Shown piece by piece: positions 33,601 to 42,151 of a stretch of DNA of 64,000 bases. Each line of letters starts with the position of its first letter. Positions within the stretch are counted from its first letter, which is position 1. Origin of the DNA: Malachius bipustulatus (taxonomy: Eukaryota > Arthropoda > Insecta > Coleoptera > Melyridae). The notes beneath the pieces are model-generated. The model was given only the letters and a program-made list of their open reading frames with translations, was not told the origin of the DNA and did no database searches. The translations under genes were made by a program, and so were the position numbers. The stretch covers positions 9,362,001 to 9,426,000 of the forward strand of contig OU342631.1 in NCBI GenBank assembly GCA_910589415.1, read 5' to 3'.

Positions 33601-35783
33601 ATATTTTTATAATGCAATAATGACGTCATTAATTTTTGGAAACGTATTCCAGATCTTCTCAAAAATGGCTGAACAGACATAAAATGCAATAAAGAAAAGC
33701 ACCAGAAGCAGCTTTTCAATTCTGACTATAATTTTCATAAAAACAAAGAAACAACATCGGAGCTTTTAATAGCTGATCCCGGCAACGAGTCTCATTCATA
33801 AATGCCTCGATTATTAAATAACACCCCGGCAGAAGAGGAATTTTTCTTCCCCGACACAGTTTAATGGGAATTCCTCGGAATTTATTTATTTTTGACTGAA
33901 ACACGTAGGTGGGGTCGTTATAAAAGAGACAATGTAAAGTTTTATAGGTCGAGTCGTATAATAACATCACCTCGCAACTTTCCGTCCATAAAATTCGTGA
34001 GTTGCCAAGGCCATAACATCTCTTCATGTGAAGGGCGATTAGGTTCCAGTATAACTTCGAGCTGCACGCCCCTGATTCGTCTGCAGATTAACCACATCGA
34101 ATCTAAACGTCGGATGCCAAATAGGGCGAACAAATTCCAATATTGAGCTGCGTATGATTTGTAAAACACATTCTGCGAATGGTTTCAGGAAATTCCCTGC
34201 TGATCAAGTAAGCTAGCCAATTTGTCTCGGAGACAAATTTTGACCCATCGCTTGCTTATCAGCTCAAATTAGATCTGGAAGACTGATATTTTTAAATAAT
34301 TCTGCAAAGGTTCTGTAATTTTGTTGACTTCATAGTTGTTGGTTTGGGCTTTAATGAAAATGCAAAATAATATTGTCTTTTTATATCTCGCTGTAGCGGT
34401 TATAACATTTCTCCATTATTTTTATTTCCCCAATGACCAGGAAAACTTTAAAACCTCATTTTTGCTATGTACCTATTTTCCAACGTCATTTCCAGTGTTA
34501 ACATCATTTGCCATTAGGAAAATTAAACCTATTCATGTCACTTGTTGTCAAGAAAATTGTTTCCCTTATAAAGAGACTTCAGATAAATTCAATAAATAAT
34601 AATCAAAACAAAGTTTCTGTGAATTATTCACAGAACCCATTTTTTTTGTAGAAGCAAATATATTTTTCCAATACTGTTGTATCTTATTAAGTCTATTTAG
34701 TCACGTCAACCAAGCTAACAAAACTCTTCTTAATTTGCAGGTATGAAGCCTCGTATGAAGAACCACTTCCGCGCCCACCAGCTCTCAGTCTGGCTACGTC
34801 TCATCCCCGAATTGCATCGCGCCGGCATGGAAGACGTCGTCGCGCGTCACAACCTTTTCCGCAACCACAACAACGCCGATCTCTACGACGGTGCCGTGCG
34901 TCCCGATCCGCTCAGCCGCATCAACTACTACGACCCCACCATGGAGCTTTTTCGTCGACGTCCCAATGCGTCTTTAACATCAATAGACACTCCCACCACC
35001 ATGGACACCATAGTCACCACCTGCGTTAACGTGGTCTCCCAAGGTGGAAACTTCAACCACCAGAGCTACCAGAACCAGAACAACACGGACACGTTAGCAA
35101 GTCTTGAAGCTGCGGGGTATGCTGCGTACAGTACTGCGTTGTCGGTAACAATCGCTATTGGATGCTCTCTTCTCATTCTTAACGTATTGATTTTTGCCGG
35201 GGTGTACTATCAACGGGATAAAACAAGGATGGAGGTTAAATCACTGCAGCAACAACAGAGAAATCAGTCCAGCTTCGAAACCATTTCCAAACACGGACAT
35301 TATCACATGGGACATTCTCAAAGTGCTAACGTGATTGTTGACGTCGAACAAGATACGTCTGCAATGATTTTAGCAGCGAACGTGCAAGACGCTACGGCTT
35401 TGAACAAAGTTCAGCAACATCTCTGTACGACCAGGCAAGTCAGTAATACCTTGAAAGCACCCCCACCTAGTCCGAGTGTTATAATGCAGAGCAATTGCAT
35501 GACGTTGCCGAAAAACAACGTCATGCATATGCAAAACTACAACCCAGGTTGTATGACATTGCCAAAGAACTCTTCATTGATGAACAACACGGCGTGTGTG
35601 ATAGCTGAGATGCAGCAGCAAGGCATTGTTCAGCCGCCCAACGGGAACGTCCCCATGGGATTGAGCGTACCCAGGCCACCCCCGCCTCCCAGGGCGAAGA
35701 GTCCCCCCGAGAACCAGCCCTTGCTGCAAGGGAAGGGGAATATCAAGGTGCCTCAGGCTGCTATGAGTGAAATGAGAGTGTGA
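511..35783 (+). CDS. Neuroligin A (3' half of a spliced gene; exons 511-662, 13174-13292, 34741-35783)
   Basis: Neuroligins are single-pass postsynaptic adhesion proteins with an inactive carboxylesterase-like ectodomain that binds neurexins. Three + strand exons join in frame: 511-662 (begins phase 0, ends with two bases of a Gly codon), 13174-13292 (supplies the third base, ends with one base), 34741-35783 (supplies two bases). The joined product reads through the end of the esterase-like domain, a stalk, one membrane segment and a cytoplasmic tail, about 436 residues in all. Every splice site is a good GT-AG pair (three donors or acceptors checked by eye). The upstream exons with the signal peptide and most of the esterase-like domain must lie left of position 1. 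The paralog number (Nlg1-5) cannot be assigned from sequence alone. The gene converges with a second neuroligin on the opposite strand. Confidence 0.88.
1390..1701 (+). pseudogene. Non-LTR retrotransposon, C-terminal fragment
   Basis: An open stretch in this region translates to a segment with LKRLRTGHGRCDF, then C-P spacing (VEKCPANKFIGGFQDIH) and LTPDSIDWAKF. This matches the tail after the RNase H domain in many insect non-LTR elements (L-x-R-I/L-R-T-G-H-G-x-C, then H-I-V-x-x-C-P, then a final D-x-I-D-W block). The usual CDCG cysteines are lost, and no reverse transcriptase lies upstream, so this is a 5'-truncated dead copy. It sits in the neuroligin A intron in sense orientation. Confidence 0.65.
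3302..3370. repeat. 23-bp tandem repeat, three units
   Basis: The unit ctcgacagtcgaagtcgac plus gaga repeats at 3302, 3325 and 3348 with one or two changes. Each unit contains the palindrome GTCGAC and the inverted pair CTCGAC/GTCGA(G), so the array can fold on itself. Confidence 0.8.
4956..5183 (+). other. GC-rich patch with a 75-residue open frame, unassigned
   Basis: This is a GC-rich island inside an AT-rich intron, with a GCC-type triplet run near 5115-5140. One + strand frame reads MPSSSGRASNRSGSSGG, then a poly-Ala run and an Arg-rich end. A second frame overlaps it. I do not recognise the product. Low complexity makes chance opening likely, but the composition is unlike the surroundings. 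It could be a 5' exon of a nested transcript or a CpG-rich regulatory patch. Confidence 0.2.
7050..7258 (+). pseudogene. Possible degraded reverse-transcriptase fragment
   Basis: One frame reads GQVTLLGLLDFRAV and, after a gap, AFSNHLLISIEKQ. This resembles the VTLLxLLDFSKAFD...GFSNHLLxxIxxYL block of non-LTR reverse transcriptases. The aspartate pattern is broken and the match is short, so this is a weak call. Confidence 0.3.
8940..9825 (-). mobile_element. Solo LTR of a gypsy-like retrotransposon, with target duplication
   Basis: The 886-bp block begins TGTAACGGG and ends TTCGTTACA, so its ends are short inverted repeats with TG...CA termini. It is flanked by the 4-bp duplication ACTC (8936-8939 and 9826-9829). 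The neighbouring array units show the empty site as gaaatgactctttctg with a single ACTC, which confirms the boundaries. The same sequence recurs at 22042-22944, where a primer-binding site shows that the transcript runs on the - strand. No internal element sequence remains, consistent with LTR-LTR recombination. Confidence 0.9.
9698..9706 (-). promoter_or_regulatory. LTR TATA box (solo LTR)
   Basis: On the - strand this reads TATATAAAG, preceded by CCGGC. The same box is kept in the second LTR at 22817-22825, in the part of the LTR expected to be U3 given the orientation of the primer-binding site. Confidence 0.5.
11480..11895 (-). pseudogene. DNA-transposon N-terminal fragment (helix-turn-helix type)
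   Basis: Near 11880 the - strand reads AELSDMHMMYVAAWGN, then THEAQRLYADNFPNPR. This resembles the widespread insect transposase leader DMHxxYGxxxGNxxEARRLYxERFPNR. In another - strand frame around 11600-11480 it continues as ENILTRFEGNPNTSSR, then CVASEVGCSKDTVLKV, a helix-turn-helix block in the usual order. Between them the frame shifts, and no catalytic DDE/D domain follows. It is therefore a truncated, inactive copy, antisense to neuroligin A. Confidence 0.6.
13174..13292 (+). CDS. Neuroligin A internal exon, end of the esterase-like domain
   Basis: This small 119-nt exon has acceptor tag at 13171-13173 and donor gtaagt at 13293. Its first base completes the split Gly codon from 662. 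It then reads NPNEHHKQEPVL, a basic linker, and WDEYDSVHQKYLEIG. NPNE after ARTG and W-x-E-Y-x-x-x-x-x-K-Y-L-x-I are the classic final strand of neuroligins, so the exon is secure despite its size. It ends in phase 1 and joins 34741 to make another Gly codon. It lies 12.5 kb from the previous exon. Confidence 0.9.
14110..15760. repeat. Higher-order satellite of 140-160-bp units with an internal inversion
   Basis: Units share gcaagaacgcc, cggaata(g)gagaaaatgttct and gagaaaacctctg. Direct-orientation units start near 14124, 14281, 14424 and 14581. From about 14690 to 15037 the units run in reverse, and from 15038 to 15760 they are direct again. The reversed 14690-14860 is nearly identical to the complement of 15047-15215, and 14875-15035 to that of 15335-15480, so whole multi-unit blocks were copied and flipped. 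The long - strand frames through it (phenylalanine- and serine-rich) arise because two adjacent units total about 300 bp. I do not consider them genes. Confidence 0.88.
15872..16063 (+). pseudogene. Non-LTR retrotransposon, C-terminal zinc-knuckle fragment
   Basis: Translation gives DQTCRFCMGRKETSTHLL, one in-frame stop, then CSAVEQRRLRYLCFYQ and SKLLKLLRELELDGVL, ending at TAA 16061. This is the CRFC...H-L-L...C-x-A-x-x-x-R-R-x-x-x-L tail of R1/jockey-type insect elements. It has the same architecture as the copy at 53.6 kb. The internal TAG and missing upstream domains mark it as dead. It abuts the satellite at 15760, which may have captured it. Confidence 0.65.
18742..19068 (-). other. Unassigned 108-residue open frame
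   Basis: This is an open frame on the - strand inside the neuroligin A intron, starting MIDLTLLTVSHVSTC. I recognise no family. It contains a stretch VKLAESAGYGICVLRQ. It may be a transposon remnant or a chance frame. Confidence 0.12.
20080..20106. repeat. (GA)n microsatellite
   Basis: An almost pure run of alternating a and g just left of the mariner element. Confidence 0.9.
20201..21133 (-). mobile_element. Mariner element, internally deleted, both inverted repeats present
   Basis: The ends are inverted repeats: left CGAGGTCTGGCTATTAAATA, right complement CGAGATCTGGCTATTAAATA. They match over 26 bp with one mismatch, and each is flanked by the TA target duplication typical of mariner (20199-20200, 21134-21135). 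At 933 bp it is shorter than the usual 1.3 kb. The - strand coding remains run in a single frame from MSNETIFNFS near 20928 to about 20260. Confidence 0.92.
20260..20928 (-). pseudogene. Mariner transposase pseudogene
   Basis: On the - strand one frame gives MSNETIFNFS, TPAECYKLLKEAHGEFTL, SRARVFE-HKRFSEG and CMSIRMISETVNPR. It then jumps to KKRSELWKNKSWILY, HNALSVKRYLVAKGTTVLEH, SPDLAPCVFFLF and FQHCFDQWKK. These are the helix-turn-helix leader and the C-terminal catalytic half of mariner transposase. At least four stops interrupt it. The middle, including the first catalytic aspartate (GDESW), is deleted. The third catalytic aspartate of SPDLAPCDFF is changed to Val. It cannot make active transposase. 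Confidence 0.88.
21135..21562 (+). pseudogene. Non-LTR retrotransposon RNase H fragment
   Basis: With frame shifts, the + strand gives VLLPGRDV, AAEMNSQHLI, DGSKTSTKTGAGVYSAS, GSKKEFSRA, then NNQAALKA and CQLTLSALANSNEG in other frames. This is the RNase H domain order of jockey/R1-like elements (TDGSK, GAG, Q-A-A-L-K-A-L). It starts directly after the mariner target site and is cut off near 21562, where an oppositely oriented LTR element begins. The same RNase H segment recurs at 28480. Confidence 0.68.
21563..21832 (-). pseudogene. Truncated gag-like protein of the LTR element
   Basis: The frame starts MTERAEQNRIAALEAEIARM, an alpha-helical, probably coiled-coil leader. It continues RALEWGLQFDHKQD and VLFIERVEELRSTYN, resembling the start of the Ty3/gypsy Gag domain, in which a folded capsid part normally follows. 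It begins about 190 bases after the primer-binding site, as expected for gag. The reading past about residue 90 is antisense of the neighbouring non-LTR fragment and not Gag. Confidence 0.65.
22020..22037 (-). other. Primer-binding site, tRNA-Lys type
   Basis: On the - strand this reads TGGCGCCCAACGTGTAAA. The first 14 bases equal the complement of the 3' end of the tRNA-Lys that primes many retroelements (full form TGGCGCCCAACGTGGGGC). It lies 4 bases inside the LTR end. Confidence 0.75.
22042..22944 (-). repeat. LTR, second copy
   Basis: 903 bp with TGTAACG...CGTTACA ends. It is clearly related to 8940-9825, especially over the distal part (22457-22944 versus 9340-9825), with divergence and indels in the other part. 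Confidence 0.88.
22817..22825 (-). promoter_or_regulatory. LTR TATA box (second copy)
   Basis: TATATAAAG on the - strand, in the same context as in the solo LTR. A - strand AATAAA near 22130 would serve as the LTR polyadenylation signal. Confidence 0.5.
24506..24967. mobile_element. MITE-like element, copy 1, 15-bp inverted ends
   Basis: The left end TTTTTAGCGCATCGC (24506-24520) and right end GCGATGCGCTAAAAA (24953-24967) are perfect inverted repeats. The interior has no coding potential. The related copy at 44905-45344 shares most of the interior (cctctgaaagacga, gaggtttcgtcaataaa). Confidence 0.75.
24967..25110. repeat. Fold-back hairpin element, copy 1, abutting the MITE
   Basis: The left arm aatagcgtctatatctcgg pairs with the right-end arm ending ttgatatagaatatactatt. 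A loop-proximal GC-rich segment ctcgctccgctacgct lies between. The same composite is found at 45344-45487, and a related hairpin at 42152-42287. Confidence 0.7.
28480..28597 (+). pseudogene. Non-LTR RNase H fragment fused to an LTR-element primer site
   Basis: The frame reads LVWNCQLTFNALAKNNEV, then LIWIPGRGGYGNW, the last RNase H block (V-T-L-I-W-I-P-G-H-x-G-x-x-G-N-E) of the element also seen at 21.2-21.56 kb. The conserved His of PGH is replaced. The similarity stops exactly where the primer-binding-site sequence begins at 28598. Confidence 0.65.
28598..28615 (+). other. Primer-binding site, perfect tRNA-Lys type, without an LTR
   Basis: TGGCGCCCAACGTGGGGC, all 18 bases of the tRNA-Lys-type site. 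No LTR end stands to its left: non-LTR RNase H sequence does. The 100-150 bases after it (AT-rich, tttctcttttccc onward) may be the leader of an LTR element. Confidence 0.6.
29865..30787. repeat. 16-bp inverted repeats framing a recombinase fragment
   Basis: CTTTTCCTACGACCAC at 29865-29880 is the exact complement of GTGGTCGTAGGAAAAG at 30772-30787. A third copy of the first 15 bases lies at 58193-58207. The left copy is followed by a small stem (tttgcgca...tgtgcgcaaa). Confidence 0.6.
30551..30757 (+). pseudogene. Tyrosine-recombinase-like (Crypton-type) N-terminal fragment
   Basis: The frame reads MDCNSSESEAENTPPEVRK, a stop, then LNLLPVVSREKYESAYKHFI and NWRKDHKSRALSEKII. The block LLPxxSREKYExAYxxFxxWR is the start of the SAM-like core-binding domain in a large family of insect recombinase-like proteins. 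No catalytic R...HxxR...Y part follows, so it is a fragment. Confidence 0.5.
30787..30901. repeat. Hairpin element next to the recombinase fragment
   Basis: gtgcggaaaag near 30804-30814 pairs with cttttccgcac near 30872-30882. The outer parts (gtactgtgtgaag / tgtttcacaatatac) and inner parts (gtgtgaa / ttcacac) also pair, giving an imperfect stem over about 115 bases. Confidence 0.65.
34741..35783 (+). CDS. Neuroligin A terminal exon: stalk, membrane segment and cytoplasmic tail
   Basis: The acceptor is ttgcag at 34735-34740, and the first two bases finish a Gly codon. The next 346 residues start MKPRMKNHFRAHQLSVWL, the conserved segment just after the esterase-like domain. A stalk with N-glycosylation-type sites (RRPNASL, NNTDT) follows. 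The hydrophobic membrane segment is at about residues 131-155 (35133-35207) and includes IAIGCSLLILNVLIFAGVYY. The cytoplasmic tail is about 190 residues. It holds a glutamine patch, two copies of CMTLPKN (near 35499 and 35553), a proline run (RPPPPPRAKSPP) and the end SEMRV, a hydrophobic C-terminus that may act as a class II PDZ ligand. The stop is TGA at 35781. The sequence is GC-richer than the flanking introns, as expected for coding DNA. Confidence 0.93.
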
Positions 35784-35973
35784 TAGAGTGATGCTACTGC
35801 TCAATTCGACTAATTGCGTCCCGTATGCTCGTTTAAAGAGTGTTATTGATTTAGGGGATAGGTACGGCCTAGGTTCGATGATTTAAGTGAGATTCATTGC
35901 ATTATCACGTAATATATTGTATTCTTTGTACATAATCTAGATGGTTTATTTACTTCATCATGAATGTTATTTG

Positions 35974-35983
35974 AATAAATAAA
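35974..35983 (+). terminator. Poly(A) signals of neuroligin A
   Basis: Two overlapping AATAAA hexamers (35974-35979 and 35978-35983) lie about 190 bases after the stop codon on the + strand. They are the first good polyadenylation signals downstream of the terminal exon, so a short 3' UTR is likely. Further AATAAA-like sites follow in this AT-rich stretch, so longer 3' ends are possible. Confidence 0.55.
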
Positions 35984-37099
35984 TGTTACACTGTTTTTAA
36001 TAAGTTGAGTTGATAATATTCACAGTCTATTTTCATAGCTTTATTTGGTTGTTAATTTTTTTTCTCGAGTTTAAAGAGAGACAATGAAGAATCGGTTCTT
36101 GATTTTAAAATGTTGTAGTCTTTGTTTTATTGTAGTAGTTTTTCATGAATTTTAACGGGTTCTTTGTTGTCACTTGGTTATAATATATTTATTTCGAGCG
36201 TTTCATGAAATCTGTATATTATTGTTATTCAATTAATTATTATACTGGCTCGGAATAATCTTTAATATTTAAAACTTTACTGACTTTAAATTTAACTCCT
36301 GGCTGAACATCTCACACAAAACACTGAAAAGTTGTGTGGTTGGTTATGTATATTTGATGATGAAAAACTAAAATAGTCATAAAACGTAATACAAAACTGT
36401 GAAAATAAATACCTACAAAGTTCTTATTATATCTTTTCACGCAACTTCGCTGTAAACCGCGTATTTATAATGATAATATAAAACAAAGTTCCTCATTTTG
36501 TTGATACTTTCTCCATGGACAATGAAATTACCGATATCTATAGCTACGTTTGATTTATGAGCTGTGCCAAATGTACTCTGATTTTGCGCCGAAATTTGTT
36601 TCTGAACCACTTGGAATGTTTAATAAAATGTGTGGAGTGGACAATCTATAAAATGTACATACATAACTCAAAATTCGAACAAGTGTAGAAACGTTTCAAA
36701 CTTCAACGAAAATATAAATAAATTAGTCCACTTTTGGATATCTTGAAGCTGTTAACTTCCTGTAAATATTATAATAAAAATAACTAAATAAAAAACACGA
36801 CTTTTTCGAAGAATTTTGAAACTTTTGATTTTAATTTCTATTATTGCAGGCTATTGTGTATTTCCTTGTGAAATATCGCACCTGCACAGGTTTAAATGAA
36901 GATGTTTTAAATAATGTGACATGATAAAATAAAAAAGTAATATTATTAAACATGTCTTTTATCCATTCCCGCCTTTGCATCACTTTTTCATTGTTACTAC
37001 TTGTTTGTTGATCAAAACATTTTAAAACCCATGACGACCGAGACCCTTTGATTGCAGGTTAAACTGGATTTCTTTAAGCAAGACCTACTCCCGATATTG

Positions 37100-37799
37100 A
37101 TAGGTTATAGTGTACACACTACCCGCTCTTGTGGCTACTGAAAACGGCATGATGTTTTAATTTCACCGACGGCCGCCGCCGAGGCACTACTGTTCCATCT
37201 AGGTCGACTTCCGGCTGCACAGGCCCAATTAAAAATGATAAAATGAGAACTTGATCAGTTAAGACTGTTTTGCGATTATTTTAATTAAACTTTACAGCCA
37301 CTTTTTTATCAAGTTGATAATATAATATTTGTAACATTCCTAAGTAATGGTGTTTCCGGTAAAATTGGTTCATAAATACAACAACAAGCTTGAAATCAAT
37401 GTAATTTGTAAACCTTTTTCATCATGAAGCTGCACTTTCTTCACCTTGAACCTTACTAGGGCAAATAAATGTCGAATAAGGACTCTTTCCTCCTTGTATT
37501 TTCTTCTCAAAAATGTTTTGTCATCTGTCTAACTATACAAGCACAGACTCTTCCTGACCATGTTCGTGGTTCAACTTGGACTCGGTGACAAACAACACAC
37601 TATTCAGGTTTCAGTAAAACTCATGAATTCTAAGCTAAAACCACGAAGTTTCACAATAAATGATGCTTGAATCTATGACTAGAAGGAACAGAAGCGCCGC
37701 GTGGCGGCCGCGATGAAACTAAAATGTCTGTCTGGCGAGTGTGCCATTTCAAAGCGGCTATTAGTGTGTACACCGTAATCTATCCACATCGTAACCTAT
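37100..37799. mobile_element. Non-autonomous element with about 95-bp imperfect inverted ends
   Basis: The left arm 37100-37195 (ataggttatag...gtgtacacacta...ggccgccgccgaggc...tgttcc) matches the complement of the right arm 37684-37799 (ggaacag...gcgccgcgtggcggccgc...tagtgtgtacac...aacctat), with gaps. The 490-bp centre has no coding frame, so it is a MITE or deletion derivative. Confidence 0.6.
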
Positions 37800-38864
37800 A
37801 CGATTTGCACTAGTTGAATCCATGTCTGGTCAGTGTAAAAAAATAGTACACCTATAATAGCGGACCATGCTTTATAAGACGTTAAATTTGGGTGGGTCTC
37901 TATTATGGAGTAGAGAGAGTCACGTCTCGACCTCATGACATAGCCCAATTATCGTGGCATAATAGGGTGCGGAACTGCCTTAGGGCCTCTTCATCAAGCA
38001 ATACCTACTCGTGTAATTAATAACAATAATAATAATAATAAAGTTTAGGGATTGACAGTAAGGCTGTAGTCATATTGATGATGATGTTGCCAGCAAACAA
38101 ATCTAATGGTTATAATCAAACAGGTCAAACAGTGTCAAAACTGTCAAATGAATCAGAACGTTAAGTGTTTCGGCTTGAAACAGCTGTACTGGTTGTTGCG
38201 ACCTTGTTAACCTCTTACATTCCTTTATTCCTTCCTACCCCCCCCTCCGCCCCTTTTTTTCCTAGCTCAATAATCAAAGTGCTCAAAGATCATCATGCAA
38301 GCAGCCAGCACGAAGGTAGGTGAAATTTAATTTATCTTTATACAGTTCACAAATTAATAATTGTCATAACATTAACGTTAGTTCAAAAAAAAAGGGAAAA
38401 GGTTCAAATTTAGAAAGGTTAGTTCAAGAGAGACACTATGAGTTCTCGTGGATAAATAGTAAACTTTAAATTGAAAATGTAGTAATAGTAAATCCTGCAA
38501 CGATACGCTGTGTCGTTAATAACCCTCTGATTAAGGAACTAGGCCACCGGGGGGATTAATTTACATTGCGCAATTACGAATATCCAATAATCACATTGTA
38601 GTGATAGGTACTGAATTGAGCAATGAAATAAGCTCGCGTTGCGCTTGCTCCATCTATCAGACGATACGTAAAGATTATGAACGTAATGAAGACGTAATGA
38701 ATTGTATAAATGAGGGAAGGAAAAAGTTCGTTATTCAATCTATGCAGCTTCCTCTAGGTCATGCTTAATTATCATAAAAAACTCAACCGTGCTAACAAAT
38801 GTAATCATGTTTATGTACTCTAACAGAACACTAAAATGATTACTTCGACTCTCCTCTTTTTCGT

Positions 38865-38924
38865 GGGCAGTTTTCGGGTTTTGGGGGCAGTTTTCGGGTT
38901 TTGGGGGCAGTTTTCGTGTTTAGG
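38865..38924. repeat. 20-bp tandem repeat, three units
   Basis: gggcagttttcgggttttgg starts at 38865, 38885 and 38905. The third unit has two changes. Confidence 0.85.
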
Positions 38925-41189
38925 AGACCATATTCTTTCACTCTGATTCTGATACAAATTGTCTGTATAATACATAATGAGGTAAGTGAAAAAAGAAGCA
39001 CAATACAAAAATTTAAAAAAAATCCTTACTTAGGCAAAAAAGAATAAAAAAGTAAATGAAAAATAGCAAAACAATATAAAGATAACAGATAACTAAAAGA
39101 TAGATTTATAAGATATATGGAAAAGAAGAAAAAACGAGAAAGAAAAGGGAAAAAATTCTGTATCATGTCTTTTCACACACACATACAAAACAGTAAAAAG
39201 CACACCATTAATATTCTCAGGTAATATTCTGAGGTACATACCAAAGGAGGTATTTTTAAGTTTATTTTACGCCTAAAAGTTGATGTAAACGTAAGTCAGC
39301 AAACGCTTCTTTACCGATTTACAGGGTGTTGAAATTTGAAGATTTCTAGTTCTATTGAGGACGATATCACTTTTCGAAAATCACTCAAACTCTTCGAATG
39401 TCCACCGATCGCCTCCAAATCACGAAAAAGCCACCTGCCACCTTCAAAAATTCACCTGCCCACGATATATACAATATATATTAATTTCTCCAAAATCGGA
39501 AATTTTCGAATTATTCAAAAACGCTCCTGTAACGTCATCTTTCATCATTAGTGAACGAAATTTTGAATTCTTGTAAATTTTTTAAAGCAATTTCCACTGT
39601 CGTGAAAAAAATCCAAAAGTCGCATAACTTCTCAGGTGTTCGTTCAAAACTCGAAAAATTCGGTTCTTCGGTTTTTCATAAAAATTCGAATAATTCTTGT
39701 CGTTTAATTTCAGGTCGCAGTTTTTAATCGAGGGGACTGAAATTTTTGTGGGAGTCAGACATCCATGAGCAGTGGGATGGTATTGCATTTGAGCAAAATC
39801 GACCGAGCCGAATCAAAGTGCCATTTGAATTTTCGGAAAAATGGCTATTTTAAGAACCCCTGTGTATGAGCAAGATGGAAAAAGCTTTGGAACCAAATTA
39901 ACAAGATTGGAAGAAAAGTATTTTGAATTTGAGTTAATGCAATAAAATTTGAATTATTTCTCTAATAAACCAGTGGCGTGGGCAGGAAAAGGGAAAATTT
40001 ATGAGCACATTTTTAAAGGAATGGAATTGAAATTTTTGCAGTAGACAACTATATTAATAACCTTTAATCTTAGAAAATTTCAAGAAGAAAATAAGAAAAA
40101 TGGCGGACATATTCGAGTTTTTTTAACATGATGTTTATTTCTCTAAAATTTTAAAAACGCTTCATCTTTCAAGATTAGTGAAGGAAATTTTTTACTCTTG
40201 TGAAACTTATTAGGGATGACGTTTGATTTTCGTAGGGGCTGAAACTTTTTTTGTAGTTTTTAATCTTGTCAGAAGTTTTTTCTTCTACTTCAGAGCTTTA
40301 TCGGTCAATTAATTCCTCGTTTTCTGCACTTCAATCTTTTAGTCGTGCATGTTCATCAGTAGATAATAATTTTACCAATACCTACTCCCAAAAATATTGC
40401 TTTACATATTTACATAATTTCAATTCTAAATATACAGGATATATCTGTAATAATATTGCAAAAAAATTTAAAGATGGATATTATTTAATAAAAAATAAAC
40501 AAAAAAATATTCTACTAACGTGCTGTGCGGAAATACACCGCTTTTGAGATAAGTACCTAAGTACGCACACAAAAATTCAGAATAAAAGATTAAATAAAAA
40601 CCTGTTTCGTAAATTGACACTTCAACACCTTCAACAAAATTGCGAAGGTCTCATCTGGACATCTGACTATACCTTCATAAAAAAACTACTAATAGAAATA
40701 ATAAGCGAGATATAGCAGCGATTTTACTGCACTAATAAGGTAATAAGGATCCCGCTCACTGCCACTGCCACTGAACCGGAGCAAAAAAATATCGATCCGT
40801 CAACGCTAGGAACCGATTTTCACAGCTTTAGTTTTATTTATTGCTTATTAGTACTGGTACGTAGTGGTGTGTGTGGTAGTGTGGTGGTAGTGTGTAATAT
40901 TATGGTAGTCTAGGTAGGTACTTTGATGTGAACTTTAATGTGAACTCAAGTGAACTTTAAACATTTAAACAGTGAGATTCTAGGTTAGAGATCGAATTTT
41001 CATATAGAAACCGGGAGAGTTTTGAGGCTGGAATGCTTTTTAATAAACAAACTGCGCTGTCAAAATCACAAAAATTACATTTTCAATGCGCATTTCTTAA
41101 CATTAAAAGTCAATAAAAGATGTTTTTCTTCAAACGTCAGTAAATCAGACATTACTCGACTCAGTAGCCGGTCTCAAAGTTTCACTTTT

Positions 41190-41262
41190 CCTCCGCCGGA
41201 GCTAAAGTGTTGCCAAGCAACACTTTACCTCCGCCGGAGCTAAAGTGGTGCCATAGCAACAT
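41190..41262. repeat. Duplicated palindromic motif
   Basis: cctccgccggagctaaagtg occurs twice (near 41190 and 41228). Between the copies lies the inverted pair AGTGTTG/CAACACT, so the segment can form several stems. Confidence 0.7.
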
Positions 41263-42151
41263 CAACATACAAACACATAGCTACCTGTATTAAGAATCAA
41301 CTATTGAAATTTTATTAATGTAGGCCCGTATATTCATCAATAAAATTCAACCTAATTAAGATATGAAAACTCTCTAGTTTATTATTATCTAATAAGGTTA
41401 AAAGGAATTTGGTATTAATCAAACAATAATCTTTGGAAAATCTACACCGAAACGAAGTAATTCTGTGAAACGTCATAATTATACCCGAAGCCGGACGGTC
41501 GACAGTCGGCTTCAGTCGAGTCGAGCTCGTGCTCGGCTCAGTCGGCTCAAACGTCACAACGTCAGAAAAAAAGTTGGGTTATTGCGAGGTAAACAAAAAT
41601 AATTATTATTCCGTATTGAAATTTGAATATTGAACACAAGGATAATAATTATAACCATATACCTAGGTACATAAAGGAATCCAACATCTTATATTTTTAT
41701 TATTAGGTATAACGTATTAGTGCACAGTTATAGGTACCTACCTTACAATGACCTACATATTTAACATTCAACTTCTGACTGACTGGCATCATCATTAACA
41801 GAAAATGAAAAAATAATTGACCAAGCAGGGTCTAGCAAGAGGTAGGTAGATGTTATCATTAATTTTATAACTTACTTACAAACTTTTATAACGTTTTTAA
41901 TTTTGATTTTGCGATGATTAGTAGTTTAGTTACATAATTATTATTTTATTATTTTTCTTTAATAATTTCAATAATATTTTCTCGATGTTCACTGACGTTG
42001 ATGACAGTGTCAATTTGACAGCGCCGCGTTTCTATAGAAGCAGCCCATACTCCATACTCACCTACTTATACCAGTCCAAACCTTTTGAAAATTCGCTTTC
42101 CTTCAATTAAAAATTATGTTCTTGCTTAAATTTGCCCACGTTTGAAGAAAA

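Larger units (their letters stand above)
13293..34740 (+). other. Neuroligin A intron, 21.4 kb
   Basis: The intron runs from gtaagt at 13293 to cag at 34740. It holds a higher-order satellite (14110-15760) with an adjoining retrotransposon tail, a deleted mariner element, a nested non-LTR/LTR junction (21135-22944), a MITE-hairpin composite (24506-25110), a chimeric non-LTR/primer-binding-site fragment (28480-28615) and a recombinase-like fragment with hairpins (29865-30901). Stretches 16070-20190, 22945-24500, 25111-28470, 28620-29860 and 30910-34735 show only short shadow frames and no recognisable gene. Confidence 0.75.

Noticed and set aside
34743..35783. ATG at 34743 as the start of a separate 346-residue protein
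   Set aside because: It lies two bases after a splice acceptor, and the peptide continues the neuroligin sequence from the exon at 13174-13292.
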